DNA of 64,000 bases from Juglans regia (Eukaryota; Streptophyta; Magnoliopsida; Fagales; Juglandaceae): NCBI RefSeq assembly GCF_001411555.2, contig NC_049901.1:33676838-33740837 (forward strand). Direction: 5' to 3'. The translations under genes and the position numbers were made by a program. Position 1 is the first letter of the stretch. The number at the start of each line of letters is the position of its first letter. The notes below the pieces were generated by a model. That model saw only the letters and a list, made by a program, of their open reading frames with translations. It had not been told where the DNA came from and ran no database searches. Below, piece by piece: positions 10,856 to 24,036 of the stretch.

Positions 10856-12565
10856 GCTTAACTCTTAAGATGACCATGCCTTGCATAATGATTTAGAAGA
10901 AGGCATGAGTTCATGTGGTTGATATTACAATTTAAACTCATGCATTGATCTAGGATATTATGATTTGCAACAGTATTAAGATGACCAAAACAATTGAAAA
11001 CAATGGTTTTTTTACATGAAAGATATAGGATGAAGCTCATCTCAGTTCAACTATAGCAGATTTCTCAAACTTCACTTTGAGCAAGATCCACTTCTAAGGA
11101 CCTTTCATGTCATAAATAAATTATACCTTATTGAAGTCATCAGAATGTTGGACGCGATTGCTACAATAAAAAAACACCTATAGAGCCCTGGTGACTACAA
11201 ATTGGAGCTCCTCCAAGATATAAAGTTTCAATTGAATAAATAATACACATAAAGATAAATAGAGAGAGAAAATGATGAAGCATTACTAAATACCACACAC
11301 AAGCAAACAACAATGCGCACATGTTAACAAGGATGCACACTCACCCACCCACCCACACGCACATGAACACGAACACCTACCATTGCACATGCACTCACAC
11401 GTACACCCACACACACCCAAAACCAAAGCAAAACGAAGAAATGAGAGTAGCGAGTTGGAGCAGGAGTAGGAGTCGGAGGAGGAGTTAGAGGAGGAGGAGG
11501 TGGTGGTGGAAGAATGAGAAGAATATGAAGAGAATGCATAAAAGAGTGAGAATGGAGCTGCACTACGTGTAGGAGTCAGAGTCGGAGTTGGAGGAAGAGT
11601 AGGGAGGAGGAGGAAGAAGGAGGAAAGAGGAAGAAGGAAGGAGGAGGGAGGTGATGGAAGGATGAAAAGAAGATGAAGAGAATGCGTAGAAGAGGGAGAA
11701 GGGAGTTGGAGTAGACGTAGGAGTTGAAGTAGGAATCAGAGTGGGCGGAAGCGGAGGGAGGTGGAGGAAAAAGGAAGAAAGATGAAGGAAGTAAGAGGAA
11801 GAGGTGGTGGAAGGATGGGAAGAAGATGAAGATAATGAGTAGAAGAGTGAGAAGGGGGTTGGAGTAGGAGTAGGAGGAGGAGAAGAGGAAGGATGAGAAG
11901 AAGATGAAGAGTGTAGAGGAGGAGGGAGAAGGGAGTTGGAGTAAGCGTAGCATTCAGAGCCGAAGTCGAAGTTGAACTTGGAGTTGGGGGAGAATGAGGG
12001 AATGAGGAAGGAGGAGCAGAAGCAGAAGCAGAATGAGAAAAAGTAAATAGAGTAGAAGAAGAAGATGATGAAAATGAAGACGAAAATGACGAGGGAGAAT
12101 GGGGGAAGATGCGAAAAATGAAGGAGAAAATTTAAAATTTTTAGGTTAATAAAATAAATTTAAATAGTCCCTATTAAATATAAAATTACTGAAGCAAGAA
12201 GTACGTTATACTAAAAAAGAACATAATTTTAAAAGTAAACATTGATAAATAAATTATACCTTATTGAAGCCATCAGAATGTTAGACACGACTGTTACAGT
12301 AAAATTCATGCATTAAGCTTCTCATATGATTGAACAAAGGTCAAAAAATATGTTCATTGTCATAAACATTACCTCTAATGCAAAAACTAAACAAAAAAAA
12401 GTAATTGCTTTGCAAAATAGTGTAGTTGTATTTAAAAAACACCTATAGAGCCTAGTGACCACTAATTGGAATTCCTCCAAGATACAGTTTCAACCAAGTA
12501 AATAATACACATAAAGATCAAAAGAGAGAAAATGATGAAGCATTGCTACATAGTAATAGACATTA

Positions 12566-12614
12566 CCTTTGCATGCTTGCAGAACTTGTCGATGTCTTAG
12601 CTGAGCTCCTCCTA
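12566..12614 (-). pseudogene. Exon-like module A within the macrosatellite (example copy)
   Basis: In the array, the minus strand carries a 45-base module flanked by TATGTAG| and |GTAATG, good splice acceptor and donor sequences. In intact copies (for example near 20770-20820 and 15050-15095) it reads EELSLDIYKFYKHAK. This copy has a stop after EELS. Of eight copies, about five keep the frame; the copies near 13.72 and 19.61 kb carry a one-base insertion, and the first unit lacks the module. I do not recognise the protein family. Confidence 0.4.
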
Positions 12615-13435
12615 CATACAATTTCAATCGAATACCACACACAACCACGCACACACGAGAACAAGGACGCACATTCACCCACCCACATGCACGCACACGA
12701 ACACGAACACCTACCCCGCACATGCACTCACACCCACACCCACACGCACCCAAAACCAAAGCAAAATGAAGAGGAGAGAAGGAGGATGCGAAGAAATGAG
12801 AGAGTATGGAGTTGGAGCAGAAATAGGAGTCGGAGGAGGAGTAAGAGTTGGAGGAGGTGGTGGTGGAAGAATGAGAAGAATATGAAGAGAATGCGTAGAA
12901 GAGTGAGAAGAGAGTTAGAGGAAGGAAGTGGTGGAAGGATGAGAAGAAGATGAAGAGAATGCGTTGAATAGTGAGAAGGGAATTGGAGTAGGAGTAGGAG
13001 TAGGAGTAGAAGGAGGAGGATGAGGATGAGGAGTAGAGGAAGGATGAGTTGAAAATGAAGAGCTTAGAGAGGGGAAAAGGGAATTGCAGTAAGCATTGCA
13101 GTAAGCATAGCAGTCAAAGTCGTAGTCGTAGTTAGAGTCAGAGTTGCAGTTGGAGTCGGAGTAGGAAGAGGATGAGAAAGGAGGAGGAGGAGGCAGAGAA
13201 GCGGAAGCGAAATGAAAAGAAGTAAAGAAAGGAGTACAAGCGGAAGATGATGAAAATGAACACATCGACAACGAAGAGGAATGAGAGAAGATGAGAAAAA
13301 TGGAGAAGATTTATAATTTTTAGGTTAATAAAATAAATTTAAATATTAGTAAATGAAAAATTACTGATGCGATGAGTACGTTATATTAAAAAAGAACATA
13401 ATATTAAAAATAAACATTGATAAATAAATTATACC

Positions 13436-13510
13436 TTATTGAAGCCATCAGAATGTTGGACACGACTACTACAATAAAATTCATGTTCATTGTCATAGAT
13501 ATTGTCTATA
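13436..13510 (-). pseudogene. Exon-like module B within the macrosatellite (example copy)
   Basis: On the minus strand, an acceptor-like TTTACATTATAG precedes, and AATAAG|GTATAA follows, a segment that in this copy reads DNIYDNEHEFYCSSRVQHSD and then GFNK. In other units (for example 12.3, 14.8 and 17.1 kb) an extra ~50 bases in the middle add stops. The module is among the best-conserved parts of each unit. Its original gene is not recognised. Confidence 0.4.
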
Positions 13511-16500
13511 ATGTAAAAAATAAATAAAAAATGCAACTGTTTTGTAAAATAGTGTACATATATTAAAAAAACACCTATAGAGCTTGTGAGTGGACTAATT
13601 GGAGTTCCTCTAAGATACAGTTTCAAGGGAGTAAATAATACACATGAAGATAAATAGAAAGAGAAAATAATGAAGCACTGCTAAATAGTAATAGACATTA
13701 CATTTGCATGCATGTAGAACTTGTAGATTGTCCAAGCCAAGTTCGTCCTACATATAGTTTCAACCGAATACCACACACACAGAGAAAACCACACGCATAC
13801 GCAAACAAGCATGCACACTCACCCATTGACCCACCGACCCACTGACCCACACACACACTCTCACCCTTTGCATATGCACGCACAACCACACCCAAAAAAC
13901 CACGCGCACCTAAAGCAAAGCAAAATGAAGAGGAGGAGGGGAATGCAAAGAAATGAGAGTAAGGAGTTGGAGCAGGAGGAGGAGGAGCTAGTGGAAGAAT
14001 GAGAAAGATGAAGAGAATGCATAGAAGAGTGAGAAAAGGAGTAGGAGTACACATTGGAGTCAAGGTTGTAGTAGGAGTAGGAGTTAGAGTACGCATTGGA
14101 GTCGGGATTGTAGTAGAAGTTGGAGTAGGAGTAGGGAGTAGGAGTCAGAGTAAGAGGATGAGGAGGGGGAGGGGGAGGACGAAGGAGGAAAGAGGAAGGA
14201 AGAATGAGGACGAGGTGGTGGAAGGATGAGAAGAAGATGGAGAGAATGCGTAAAAGAGTGAGACGATGATTGGAGTAGGAGTAGGAGTAGGAGTCGGAGT
14301 CGGAGTCAAAGTAGGACTACGTGTAGGAGTACGAGTAGGAGGAGAAAAGGAAGGATGAGAAGAAGATGAAGAGCATAGAAGAGGAGGAAGAAGGGAGTTA
14401 GAGTAAGCATATCAATCAAAGCCGATGTTAGAGTTGAAGTTGGAGTTGAAGTCGGAGTAGGTGGAAGATAAGGAAGGAGGAGACGGAGAAGCAGAAGCGG
14501 AAGCGGAAGGAGAAGAAGTAGGAAGGAGTAGAAGAAGAAGATGACAAAAATAAAGATGTTGACAACGACGGAAAATGTGAGAAGATGAGAAAAATGAAAG
14601 AGAAAATTTATCATTTATAGGTTAATAAAATAAATTTAAATAGTCCCTAGTAAATGAAAAATTATTGAAGTATTGAGTACACTATACTAAAAAAGAACAT
14701 AATTTTAAAAGTAAATACTAATAAATAAATTATACCTTATTGAAGCCATCAAAATATTGAGTGCGACTACTACAGTAAAATTCATGCATGAAGCTTTTTA
14801 TATGATTGAACAGAGGTCAAAAAATATGTTCATTGTCATAGATATTACCTGTAATGCAAAAAATTAAACAAAAAAAGCAATTACTTTGGAAAATAGTGTA
14901 CATATATTAAAAAACACCTATAGAGCCTATGACCACTAATTGGAGTTCCTCCAAGATACAGTTTCAACCGAGTAAATAATACACATAAAGATAAATAGAG
15001 AGAAAATGATGAAGCATTGCTAAATAGTAATAGGCATTACCTTTGCATGCTTGTAGAACTTGTTGATGTCCAAGCTGAGCTTCTCCTATATACAATTTCA
15101 ATCAAATACCACCATACACAACCACACAACCAGATGCACACGCGAACAAGGACGCACACTCACCCACCCACCCATACATGCACATGAACACAAACACCTT
15201 CCCCTGCATATGCACTCACACCCACACCCACATGCACCCAAAACCAAAGCAAAATGAAGAGGATGAAGAGAATGCGAAGAAATGAGAGTAGGGAGAATGA
15301 GCAGGAATTAGGAGACAGATAAGGAGTTTGAGGAGTAGGAGTAGGAGGATGTGGTGGTGGAAGAATGAGAAGAATATGAAGAGAATGCGTAAAAGAGTGA
15401 GAAGTGAGTTAAAGTAGGTGTACGAGTCGAAGTAGGAGGAGGAGGGTGGAGGGTGGAGGAGGAAGAAGGATAAAAGAGGAAGGAGGAAGGCGGAGGAGAG
15501 GAGGTGGTGGTGGAAGGATGAGAAGAAGAAGAAGAGAATGCGTTGAAGAGTGAGAATGGAGTTGGAGTAGGAGTAGGAGTAGGAGGAGGAGGATGAGGAG
15601 TAGAGGAAAAATGAGATGAAGATGAAGAGCGTAGAAGAGGGAGAAGGAAATTGGAGTAAGCGTAGCAGTCAAAGTCATATAGTCGGAGTCGGAATAAAAG
15701 GAGGATGAGAAAGGAGGGAGGAGGCGGAGAAGCAGAAGCAGAAGGAGAAGAAGTAAAGGAAGGAGTAGAAGGAGAAGATGATGAAAATGAAGATGTAGAC
15801 GATGACGAAGAATGAGAAAATATGAGAAAAATGAAGGAGAAAATTTATAATTTTTAGGTTAATAAATAAATTTAAATAGTCCCAAGTAAATGAAAAATTA
15901 TTGAAGCAATGAGTACGTTATACTAAAATAGAACATAATTTTAAAAGTAAACATCGATAAATAAATTATACCTTATTGAAGTCATCAGAATGTTGGGCGC
16001 AACTGCTACAGTCAAAATCATGTTCCTTGTCATAGAGATTGTCTGTAAAGCAAAAAACAAACAAAAAATGCAACTACTTTGCAAAATAGTGTACATGTAA
16101 TTAAAAAACACTTATAGAGTCTAGTGACCACTAATTGGAGTTCCTCCAAGATACAGTTTCAATCAAGTAAATAATACACATAAAGATAAATAGAGAGAAA
16201 AAATTTTGAAGCACTGCTAAATAGTAATAGACATTACCTTTGCATGCTTCTTGAACTTGTATATGTCCAAGCTGAGTTCCTCCTACATATAGTTTCAATC
16301 GAATACCACACACACACACGCGCACACGCAAACAAGCACGCACACTCACCCATATTGACCCATCGACCCACGCACACACTCACCCCCCCTTGCACATACA
16401 CCCACAACCACACTCAAAACCATGCGCACCCAAAGCAAAGCAAAATGAAGAGGATGGGGGATGCTAAGAAATGAGAGTAAGTAGTTGGAGCAGGAGGAGG

Positions 16501-19500
16501 AGCTAGTGGAAGAATGAGAAAAATATGAAGAGAATGCATAGAAGAGTGAGAAGGGAGTTGGAGTACGCATAGGAGTCAAAGTTGTAGTAGGAGTAGGAGT
16601 CGGAGTAGGAGGAAGAGGAGGGAGGAGGAAAGAGGAAAGAGGAAAAAGTGGTGGAAGGATGAGAAAAAGATGGAGAGAATGCGTAGAAGAGCTAGAAGGA
16701 GGTTGGAGTCGGAGTAGACGTAGGAGTAGGAGTAGGAAGAGGAGGAGGAGAAGAGGAAAGATGAGAGTCAGAGCCGAAGTCGGAGTTGAAGTTGGAGTTG
16801 CAGTCGGAATAGGTGGAGGATGAGGAAGGAGGATGAGGCAAAGAAAGAGAAGCAGAAGCGGAAGGAGAAGAAGTAAAGGAAGGAGTAGAAGAAGAAGATG
16901 ACGAAAATGAAGACGTCGACGACGACAGAGAATGTGAGAAGATGAAAAAAATGAAGGAAAAAATTTATAATTTTTAGGTTAAAAAAATAAATTTAAATAG
17001 TCCCTAGTAAATGAAAAATTATTGAAGCATTGAGTATGTTATACTAAAACAGAACATAATTTTAAAAGTAAATATTGATAAATAAATTATACCTTATTGA
17101 AGCCATTAGAATGTTGAACGCAACTGCTACAGTAAAATTCATGCATTAAGCTTTTTATATGATTGAACAGAGGTCAAAAAATATGTTCATTGTCATAGAT
17201 ATCGTCTGTAATGCAAAAAACAAACAAAAAAAGCAATTGCTTTGGAAAATAGTGTACATGTATAAAAAAAACACCTTGCCTGGTGACCACTAATTGGAGT
17301 TTCTCCAAGATACAGTTTCAACAGAGTAAATGATACACATAAAGATAAATAGAGAGTGAAAATTTCAAAATGATGAAGCATTGCTAAATAATACCTTTGC
17401 ATGCTTGTAGAACTTGTCCAAGCTGAGCTCCTCCTACATACAATTTCAATCAAATACCACACGCAAGCACCCAACCACAAGCACACACGAACAAAGAGTC
17501 ATACTCACCCACCCACCCACACGCACACGAACACGAACACCTACCCCTGCACATGCACTCTCTCACTCACACCCACACGCACCCAAAACCAAAGCAAAAT
17601 GAAGAGAATAAATGAGAGTAGGGAATAGGAGCAAGAATAGGAGTTTGAGGAGGAGTGGGAGTAGGAAGAGATGGTGGTGGAAGAATGAGAAGAATATGAA
17701 AAGATTGCGTAGAAGAGTGAGAAGAGAGTTTGAGTAGGCATAAGAGTCGAAGTAAGAGGAAGAGGAGGGAGGAGGTGGTGGTATAAGGATGAGAAGAAGA
17801 TGAAGAGAATGCGTTGAAGAGTGAGAAGGGAGTTGGAATAAGAGTAGGAGGAGGAGGAGGAGGAGGAGTAGAGAAAGGATGAGATTAAGATGAAGAGCGT
17901 AGAGAGGGAGAAGGGAATTGGAGTAAGCGTAGCAGTCAAAGTTAGAGTCGGAGTCGGAGGCGGAGTTGGAGTTGGAGTCGGAATAGGAGGAGGAGGAGGA
18001 GAAGAAGAAGCAGAAGCAGAAGGATATGAAGTAAAGGACAAAGTAGAAGAAGATGATGATGAAAATGAAGACGTCAACAACAATGGAGAATGAGAGAATA
18101 TGAGAAAAATGAAGGAGAAAATTTATAATTTTTTGGTTAATAAATAAATTTAAATAGTCCCAAGTAAATGAAAAATTACTAAAGCAATAAGTACGATATA
18201 CTAAAAAAGAACATAATTTTAAAAGTAAACATTGATAAATAAATTATACGTTATTGAAGCCATCAGAATGTTGGACGAGACTACTATAGTAAAATTCATG
18301 TTCCTTGTCATGGAGATTGTCTGTAAAGCAAAAAAATAACAAACAAACCTACAAAATAGTATGCCTGTATTAAAAAAACACCTATAGAGCCTGGTGACCA
18401 CTAATTGGTGTTCTTCCAAGATATAGTTTCAACTAAAAATAATACACAAGATTAATAGAGAGAGAAAATGATGAAGCATTGCTAAATAGTAATAGACATA
18501 CATTTACATGCTTGTAGAACTTGTCAATGTCCAAGCCGAGCTCCTCCTACATACAATTTCAATCAAATACCACGCGCACATGCACATACGCGAACAAGGA
18601 CGCACATGCACTCACACTCACACCCACACGCACCCAAAACCAAAGCAAAATGAAGAGGATGAGGAGAATGCAAAGAAATGAGAGTAAGGAGTTGTAGCCG
18701 GAGTAGGAGTTGGAGGAGGAGTTAGAGGAGGTGGTGGTGGAAGAATGAGAAGAATATGAAGAGAATGCATAGAAGAGTGAGAAGGGAGTTGGAGTTGGCA
18801 TAGGAGTCGGAGTCAGAGTAGGAGGGAGGAGGAGGAGGAAGGACGAATGAGGAGGTTGTGAAAGGATGAGAAAAAAATGAAAAGAATACGTAGAAGAGTC
18901 AGAAGGGAGTTCCAGTTGGAGTAGGATTAGGAGTAGGAGGAAGGAGGATGAGGAGTAGAGGAATGATGAAATGAACATGAAGAGCATAGAGGAGGGACAA
19001 GGGAATTAGAGTAAGCGTTAACAATCAAAGTCGTAGTCAGAGTCGAAGGGGAGGAAGAGGAAGGACGAAGAGGCAGTGAAGCAGAAGTGGAAGGAGAAGA
19101 AGTAAAGAAAGGAGTAGAAGCGGGATGATGAAAATGAAGACATCAACGACGAAGAGGAATGACAGAAGATGAGAAAAATAAAGGAGATGATTTATAATTT
19201 TTAGGTTAATAAAATAAATTTAAATGAAAAATTACTGAAGCAATGAGTACGTTATACTAAAAATAAACATTGATTAATAAATTATACCTTATTGAAGCCA
19301 TCAGAATGTTGGACGCAACTGCTACAGTAAAATCCATGCACGAAGATTCTTATATGATGGAAGAAAGGTCAAAAAACATGTTCCTTGTCATAGATATTGT
19401 CTATAATGCAAAAAGCAAACAAAACACGTATTTGCTTTGCAAAATAGTGTAAATGTATTAAAAAAACACCTATAGAGCCTGGTGACCACTAATTGTAGTT

Positions 19501-20872
19501 CCTCCAAGATACAGTTTCAAGGGAGTAAATAATACACATGAAGATAAATAGAGAGAGAAAATAGTGAAGCACTGCTAAATAGTATTAGACATTACCTTTG
19601 CATGCTTGTAGAACTTGTAGATTGTCCAAGCTGAGTTCGTCCTACATATAGTTTCAATCGAATACCACACACACAGAGAGAACCACACGCACACTCACCC
19701 CCTTGCATATGCACGCACAACCACACCCACACCAACCCAAAGCAAAGCAAAATGAAGAGGATGAGGGGAATGCGAAGAAATGAGAGTAGGGAGTTGGAGC
19801 AAGAGTAGGAAGAGGAGGAGGAGCTAGTTGAAGAATGAGAAGAAGATGGAGAGACTGTGTAGAAAAGTGAGAAGGGAGTTGAAGTAGGTGCAGGAGTCGG
19901 AGTCGGAGTCGGAGTCGGAGTAAGATTAGGAGTAGGAGTAGGAGTAGGAGTATGACGAAGAGGAGGGTGGAGGGAGGAGGAGGTGGTGGAAAGATGAGAA
20001 GAAGATGAAGACAATACGTAGAAGAGTGAGAAGGGGGTTGGAGTAAGTAGGAGTACAAGTAGGAGTTGGAGTTGGAGTAAGAGTTGTAGTAGGACTTGGT
20101 GGAGGAGGAGGAGTGGAGGAACGATGAGATGAAGATGAAGAGCCTAGAGGAGGGAGAATGGAGTTAGAGTAAGCATAGTAGTCAGAGTCATAGTCGGAGT
20201 CGGAGTAGGAGAATAATGAATGAGGAAGGAGGAGGAGAAATGAGATGTTGAAAATGATGACGTCGACGACGACGGTGAATTGGAGAAGATGAGAAAAATG
20301 AAAAGAGAAAATTTATAATTTTTAGCTTAATAAAATAAATTTAAATAGTCCCTATTAAATGAAAAATTACTAAAGCAATGAGTAGGTTATACTAAAAAAG
20401 AAAATAATTTTAATTTTAAAAGTAAACGTTGATAAATAAATTATACCTTTTTAAAGCCATCAAAATGTTAAACGCGACAGTTACAGTAAAATTAATGCAC
20501 GAAACTTCTTATATAATGGAACAAAGGTAAAAAAAAAATTATCTGTAATGCAAAAACCCAAAAAAAAAAAAAAAAAACAATTGCATTGCAAGATATAGTG
20601 TACATGTGTTTAAAAACACCTACAAAGGCCTGGTGAGCACTAATTGGAGTTCCTCGAAGATCCAGTTTCAACCGAGTAAATAATACACAGAAATATAAAT
20701 TGAGAGAGGAAATGATGAAGCGTTGCTAAATAGTAATAGACAATTTACATTTGCATGCTTGTAGAACTTGTAGATGTCCAAGCTGAGCTCCTCCTGCATT
20801 TTCAACAGAATATCATACACACATACACAACCACACGTACATGCAAACAAGCATGCACCCAACGCTTTTATT

Positions 20873-21075
20873 AATGTTTGAATAGTGAAAGTGTTTCATC
20901 TCATCTCATCTCATCATTACAACTTTTTCAAATTCTTACACAAAATGCAATAAACAATTCAACTTTTTCAAATCTTAAAACAATAATAATATTAAAAAAT
21001 AATATTCTAACAATATTTTATTTAACTTTCAACTTTCATCTAAAACCATCTCATCTCATCTCACTATCCAAACCA
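20873..21075. mobile_element. Tourist-like MITE
   Basis: The edge words GTTTGAATAGTGA and TCACTATCCAAAC are inverted copies. The interior carries CATCTCATCTCATCTCATC, CAATAAACAATTCAACTTTT and AACAATATTTTATTTAACTT, which recur in the copies at 37.8, 51.5, 51.8, 52.8 and 62.7 kb. It has no coding capacity. It abuts the truncated last unit of the macrosatellite. Confidence 0.7.
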
Positions 21076-22325
21076 CTGTTTGCCATTTAAAGTACTAACT
21101 AGATCCTAAACTAGCCTAGCTAGCTAATATTCTTAGAAAAACTCAGATTCTAAGATGCCTTGGAATCTTATGATTCATTTTTCAAAAGTTGCTTAATTTC
21201 AGGCTTATCTTTCTCAATGTCTTTAAATATTAAGAACAACATCGTTGGCCAATCCATCTTGATCTAAACATGCAACTTTTTTTCATTTCGGGATGGCCTT
21301 AGCTAACTAGACTCGGGAGTTCAGTAATTAAGAACTTATAAGTTCTTATTGCAATTAATATATCCCCGACCATTTTGTTCAATCCCCACTTGGAGTAAAT
21401 TAATAAATATTCAAACACTTGGAGAGAACATTGGGAGGCAATGTAGCATTGTCTGTGCATTATATAATATAGAAAAACTCAAAATGCAGGCATAAAGCGG
21501 TAGGTCCTGTGCACACTAGCCAGCGTGTATTAATGATATGTTGCATTTAGTGAATTGAAAGGTTTCAGAAGGATGCACATACGCCGCCTCGCGGGACAGA
21601 AATCCCTTCTGATGAAATGGTGTGTTTCATTAACGTAACCCTAAACCTCCTGCAGTTCAAATCCCTTCTGAATGAGCAACCCTTTTTTGATTCATTAGCT
21701 TCGTATCTTCTCCCTATCTATGAGTACAAATGCTTCAAGTGATTGGATCAACATAATTCTCACAGTACACAATCGGTATCTAAAAAATTCTACAGTAACA
21801 GTTAATTTGTATACATCCAGCAGTGTTGAACTTTAGAGAGAATCACTACCAATTTAGTCAATATAACACTCTACCGATGCGGGAAAAAAACAAACCAACT
21901 AAAGAGAATAGGAAGTGAAATGAAGGCATTGAAGGTTTCCATAGAAAGTAACCCTAATGGGTTTCCACCAAAATTTAACCAGAAAGTTTTAGAGAGAGAG
22001 AGAGAGATGCATTAACGGTGGAAAGCAAGATTCGTTTTTCCAGTAGTTTGAAGTGTAAGAGAAATTTTAGTAGCAAACTCTCGAGGAACGCAAAATGAGT
22101 TTCATTTTCTGAGTGGTTTGTATATGGACTGAAATGGGCACTGTGTTTTTCTTTCTACTTCCTACGTTTTGTTTCTTTTTTTTTTTAATATAAGCATTGA
22201 CACGTCAACAACATGCACAATACCTCCGCCCTTGTGCTTGTATATATCAGAATTGTTCATTACTGTGCCAAACTGACATTCCTTTCTCACCAAAATTATG
22301 ATGTGACTGAGCTAATACTTGACCA
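21076..22325. other. Non-coding stretch inside the presumed LTR element
   Basis: AT-rich, with no open frame of interest and no repeat structure that I could identify apart from a short (GA)n run near 21990-22010. Confidence 0.4.
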
Positions 22326-23190
22326 TAGGGGTGTACAAGAACTAAGGAAATGGGCTAAAAACCGATCAGACCAGCCGCCGCAGCATGGAACTGGTCGAAA
22401 CCGACAGGGAACCGGTCTACCAGCGGTGGAAAATAAGCAGAACCAATCGGCCGGTTCGGTCTCAGTTCGACCTAGTGAAAAACCACTGAAACGGTCGATC
22501 GGTTCTACCATTTTTTTTTTACGTATACAAAAACGATGTTGTTGCACTTAAATGAGTGAAACGGCGTCGTTTTGGGCCCCCTCAGTTGAAGAAAAATAAA
22601 GCAAATGGCGTCGTTTCTGGATAAGGTTAAGATTGCGTCCTTCCCCCATTCTCCCTCTCATTCTCTACGTCGTTCACTTTCTCTCACACACACACTCACA
22701 TATTCTCTCAACTCTCTCTCTCTTCAATGCCATCAATCCATTACTGGTTTTATTGGGTTCTTCTTCCATTGCCATCCCTCTCTCCATCCATCCATTTGTG
22801 CAGTTTCATCCATAATCGCCGTTTCAAGCTCTCATCTCCGATTCGTTTGAGGTTTGTTGATGGGGATCAAGGTTCTTTTAATTTTTCTAGAGAGGGTACC
22901 GATCCATTTTGTTGACTTTGTTGTGAATCAATCTTGTGATACTTGTTGTAAGCTTTTCTAGAGAGGGAATCGATCCATTTTCTAGTTTTTTAGTTATGGC
23001 TCAATTCTGTGATAGTATGATATTTCTTGTGAATCTTTTGATATTTGTTGTGAATCTTATAACTTTGTGAATCTGTGATGATGGCGTTTGAGTGTTTGTA
23101 ATTTTGCTTGCGTTCGAGTGTTTGTGTGATGATTGCGTTCGAGACTCGAGTGAATTTGTGAAATGTGAATCTCTGTTTCAGTATTTCTCA

Positions 23191-23235
<45 letters not shown>

Positions 23236-23404
23236 GTGCCACCGACAACATCGGCAAACCGACTGGAAGAAAACCGAGACCAACATCAAAGGTTTTCTTC
23301 CCCTTCACAGGCCGATTTCGCTCGAGATGAACATATTTTCAACTTATCGGTCCAGTTTTGGTTTTGGACCAAAAACGCATCGAGAACTTTAGCTTTCACC
23401 CCTA
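22326..23404. mobile_element. hAT-like element with CCGGTT-type interior
   Basis: Begins TAGGGGTGTACAAGAACT and ends GCTTTCACCCCTA. The interior has AACCGGTCTACC, CCAATCGGCCGGTTCGGTC and an AAACGATG...ACGGCGTCGTTTTGG segment shared with the element at 35209-35844. A (CT)n run lies at 23194-23232. The flanks (CTTGACCA and CTTTTTTC) do not form a clear 8-bp duplication, so one end may be altered. Short Ser/Leu-rich open frames here are not convincing genes. Confidence 0.6.
23194..23232. repeat. (CT)n microsatellite
   Basis: About 18-19 uninterrupted CT dinucleotides inside the hAT-like element. Confidence 0.95.
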
Positions 23405-23560
23405 CTTTTTTCCTTTTTTTTTTTTTATAGGGAAAAATTTCATTTCATCAAGGTATAAAACCTTAAGATAGTGTACAATAGTGTTGATCAATGAAAATTA
23501 CATTCTCAATGAAATAATGAATACTATTCCACCAAATATTCATATCTTCAATTGAGTACA
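23405..23560 (-). mobile_element. Possible truncated LINE 3' end
   Basis: A T12 run followed by ATAGGGAAAAATTTCATTTC is, on the minus strand, a 3' UTR ending in poly-A. The following 100 bases contain a short minus-strand open segment with WWNSIHYFIENVIF. It lies where the 5' third of the second LTR should be and may have replaced it. No target duplication was found. Confidence 0.35.
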
Positions 23561-23566
23561 TGTCCG

Positions 23567-24031
23567 CGTAACGGGCGGGAAGTAAGGGGGACTCTTGATC
23601 ATCTAACAATGAGACATCGACAAACCACCACGGACACCAGCAGGGGAAAATTGGGGAACCACGCCGTATTAATGGCACCACTACTTGAGCTACATGTCAT
23701 ATCAATGACGCCGTCACATATGTATGCTGCATTAAAAGACTCTAACAGAAGGACCAGTAAAATGACACGAACTCTATGGGGGCAGACACGATCTGTCCCC
23801 TAGACTCCCAATATAAATAGCAACTTCCAGGTACAAGAAACTCTCTTTGATCCCTAGACTCTCTCATTATTTACAAACTTCCAAGATACTCTAGTAACTT
23901 TGGCATCGGAAACTCTCCGGCCCCAAGGCCGACTTTCCCTAGCTACTTTCTACTTCATTTTTACAGGCCCAATTCTGAAGAGCTAAGTCGCTAGAATCTG
24001 GCTTAAAGGTATACGAAACACGACGTTAACA
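23567..24031 (+). mobile_element. Second LTR copy (5'-truncated), presumed 3' LTR
   Basis: Matches 6024-6407 from TCCGCGTAACGGGCGGGAAG to ACGACGTTAACA, including the TATAAATAGCAACTTC box and GGCCCCAAGGCCG. It is diverged and carries an ~80-bp extra segment (about 23715-23795). Immediately after it comes ATAAT (24032-24036), the same five bases that precede the 5' LTR at 5817. It is therefore either the 3' LTR of one 18.2-kb element or an independent fragment. Confidence 0.65.
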
Positions 24032-24036
24032 ATAAT

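Larger units (their letters stand above)
11113..20862. repeat. Macrosatellite: nine tandem copies of a ~1.15-kb unit
   Basis: The anchor GATAAATAAATTATACCTTA recurs at about 11113, 12246, 13420, 14721, 15956, 17079, 18235, 19273 and 20431, with spacings of roughly 1.04-1.30 kb. Each unit has four parts. First is an AT-rich conserved core with exon-like modules. Next is a CA-rich tract (CACACGCACACGAACACG). Then comes a long purine tract of GGAGTA/GGAGTC hexamers mixed with GAAGAAGATGAAGAGAATGC. Last is an AT-rich tail (TTTATAATTTTTAGGTTAAT). The purine tract varies most in length. The last copy is cut short at a MITE near 20873. The many long open frames are low-complexity Ser/Leu/Phe or Arg/Glu strings and are not genes. 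Confidence 0.85.

Noticed and set aside
17541..18083. 180-codon minus-strand frame and many similar ones at 11.3-20.1 kb
   Set aside because: Ser/Leu/Phe/Tyr strings caused by the GGAGTA-type purine tract. Their position and length change with every macrosatellite unit.
11113..20862. CRISPR array
   Set aside because: Units are over 1 kb, vary in length and are plant DNA. There is no short direct repeat with unique spacers.
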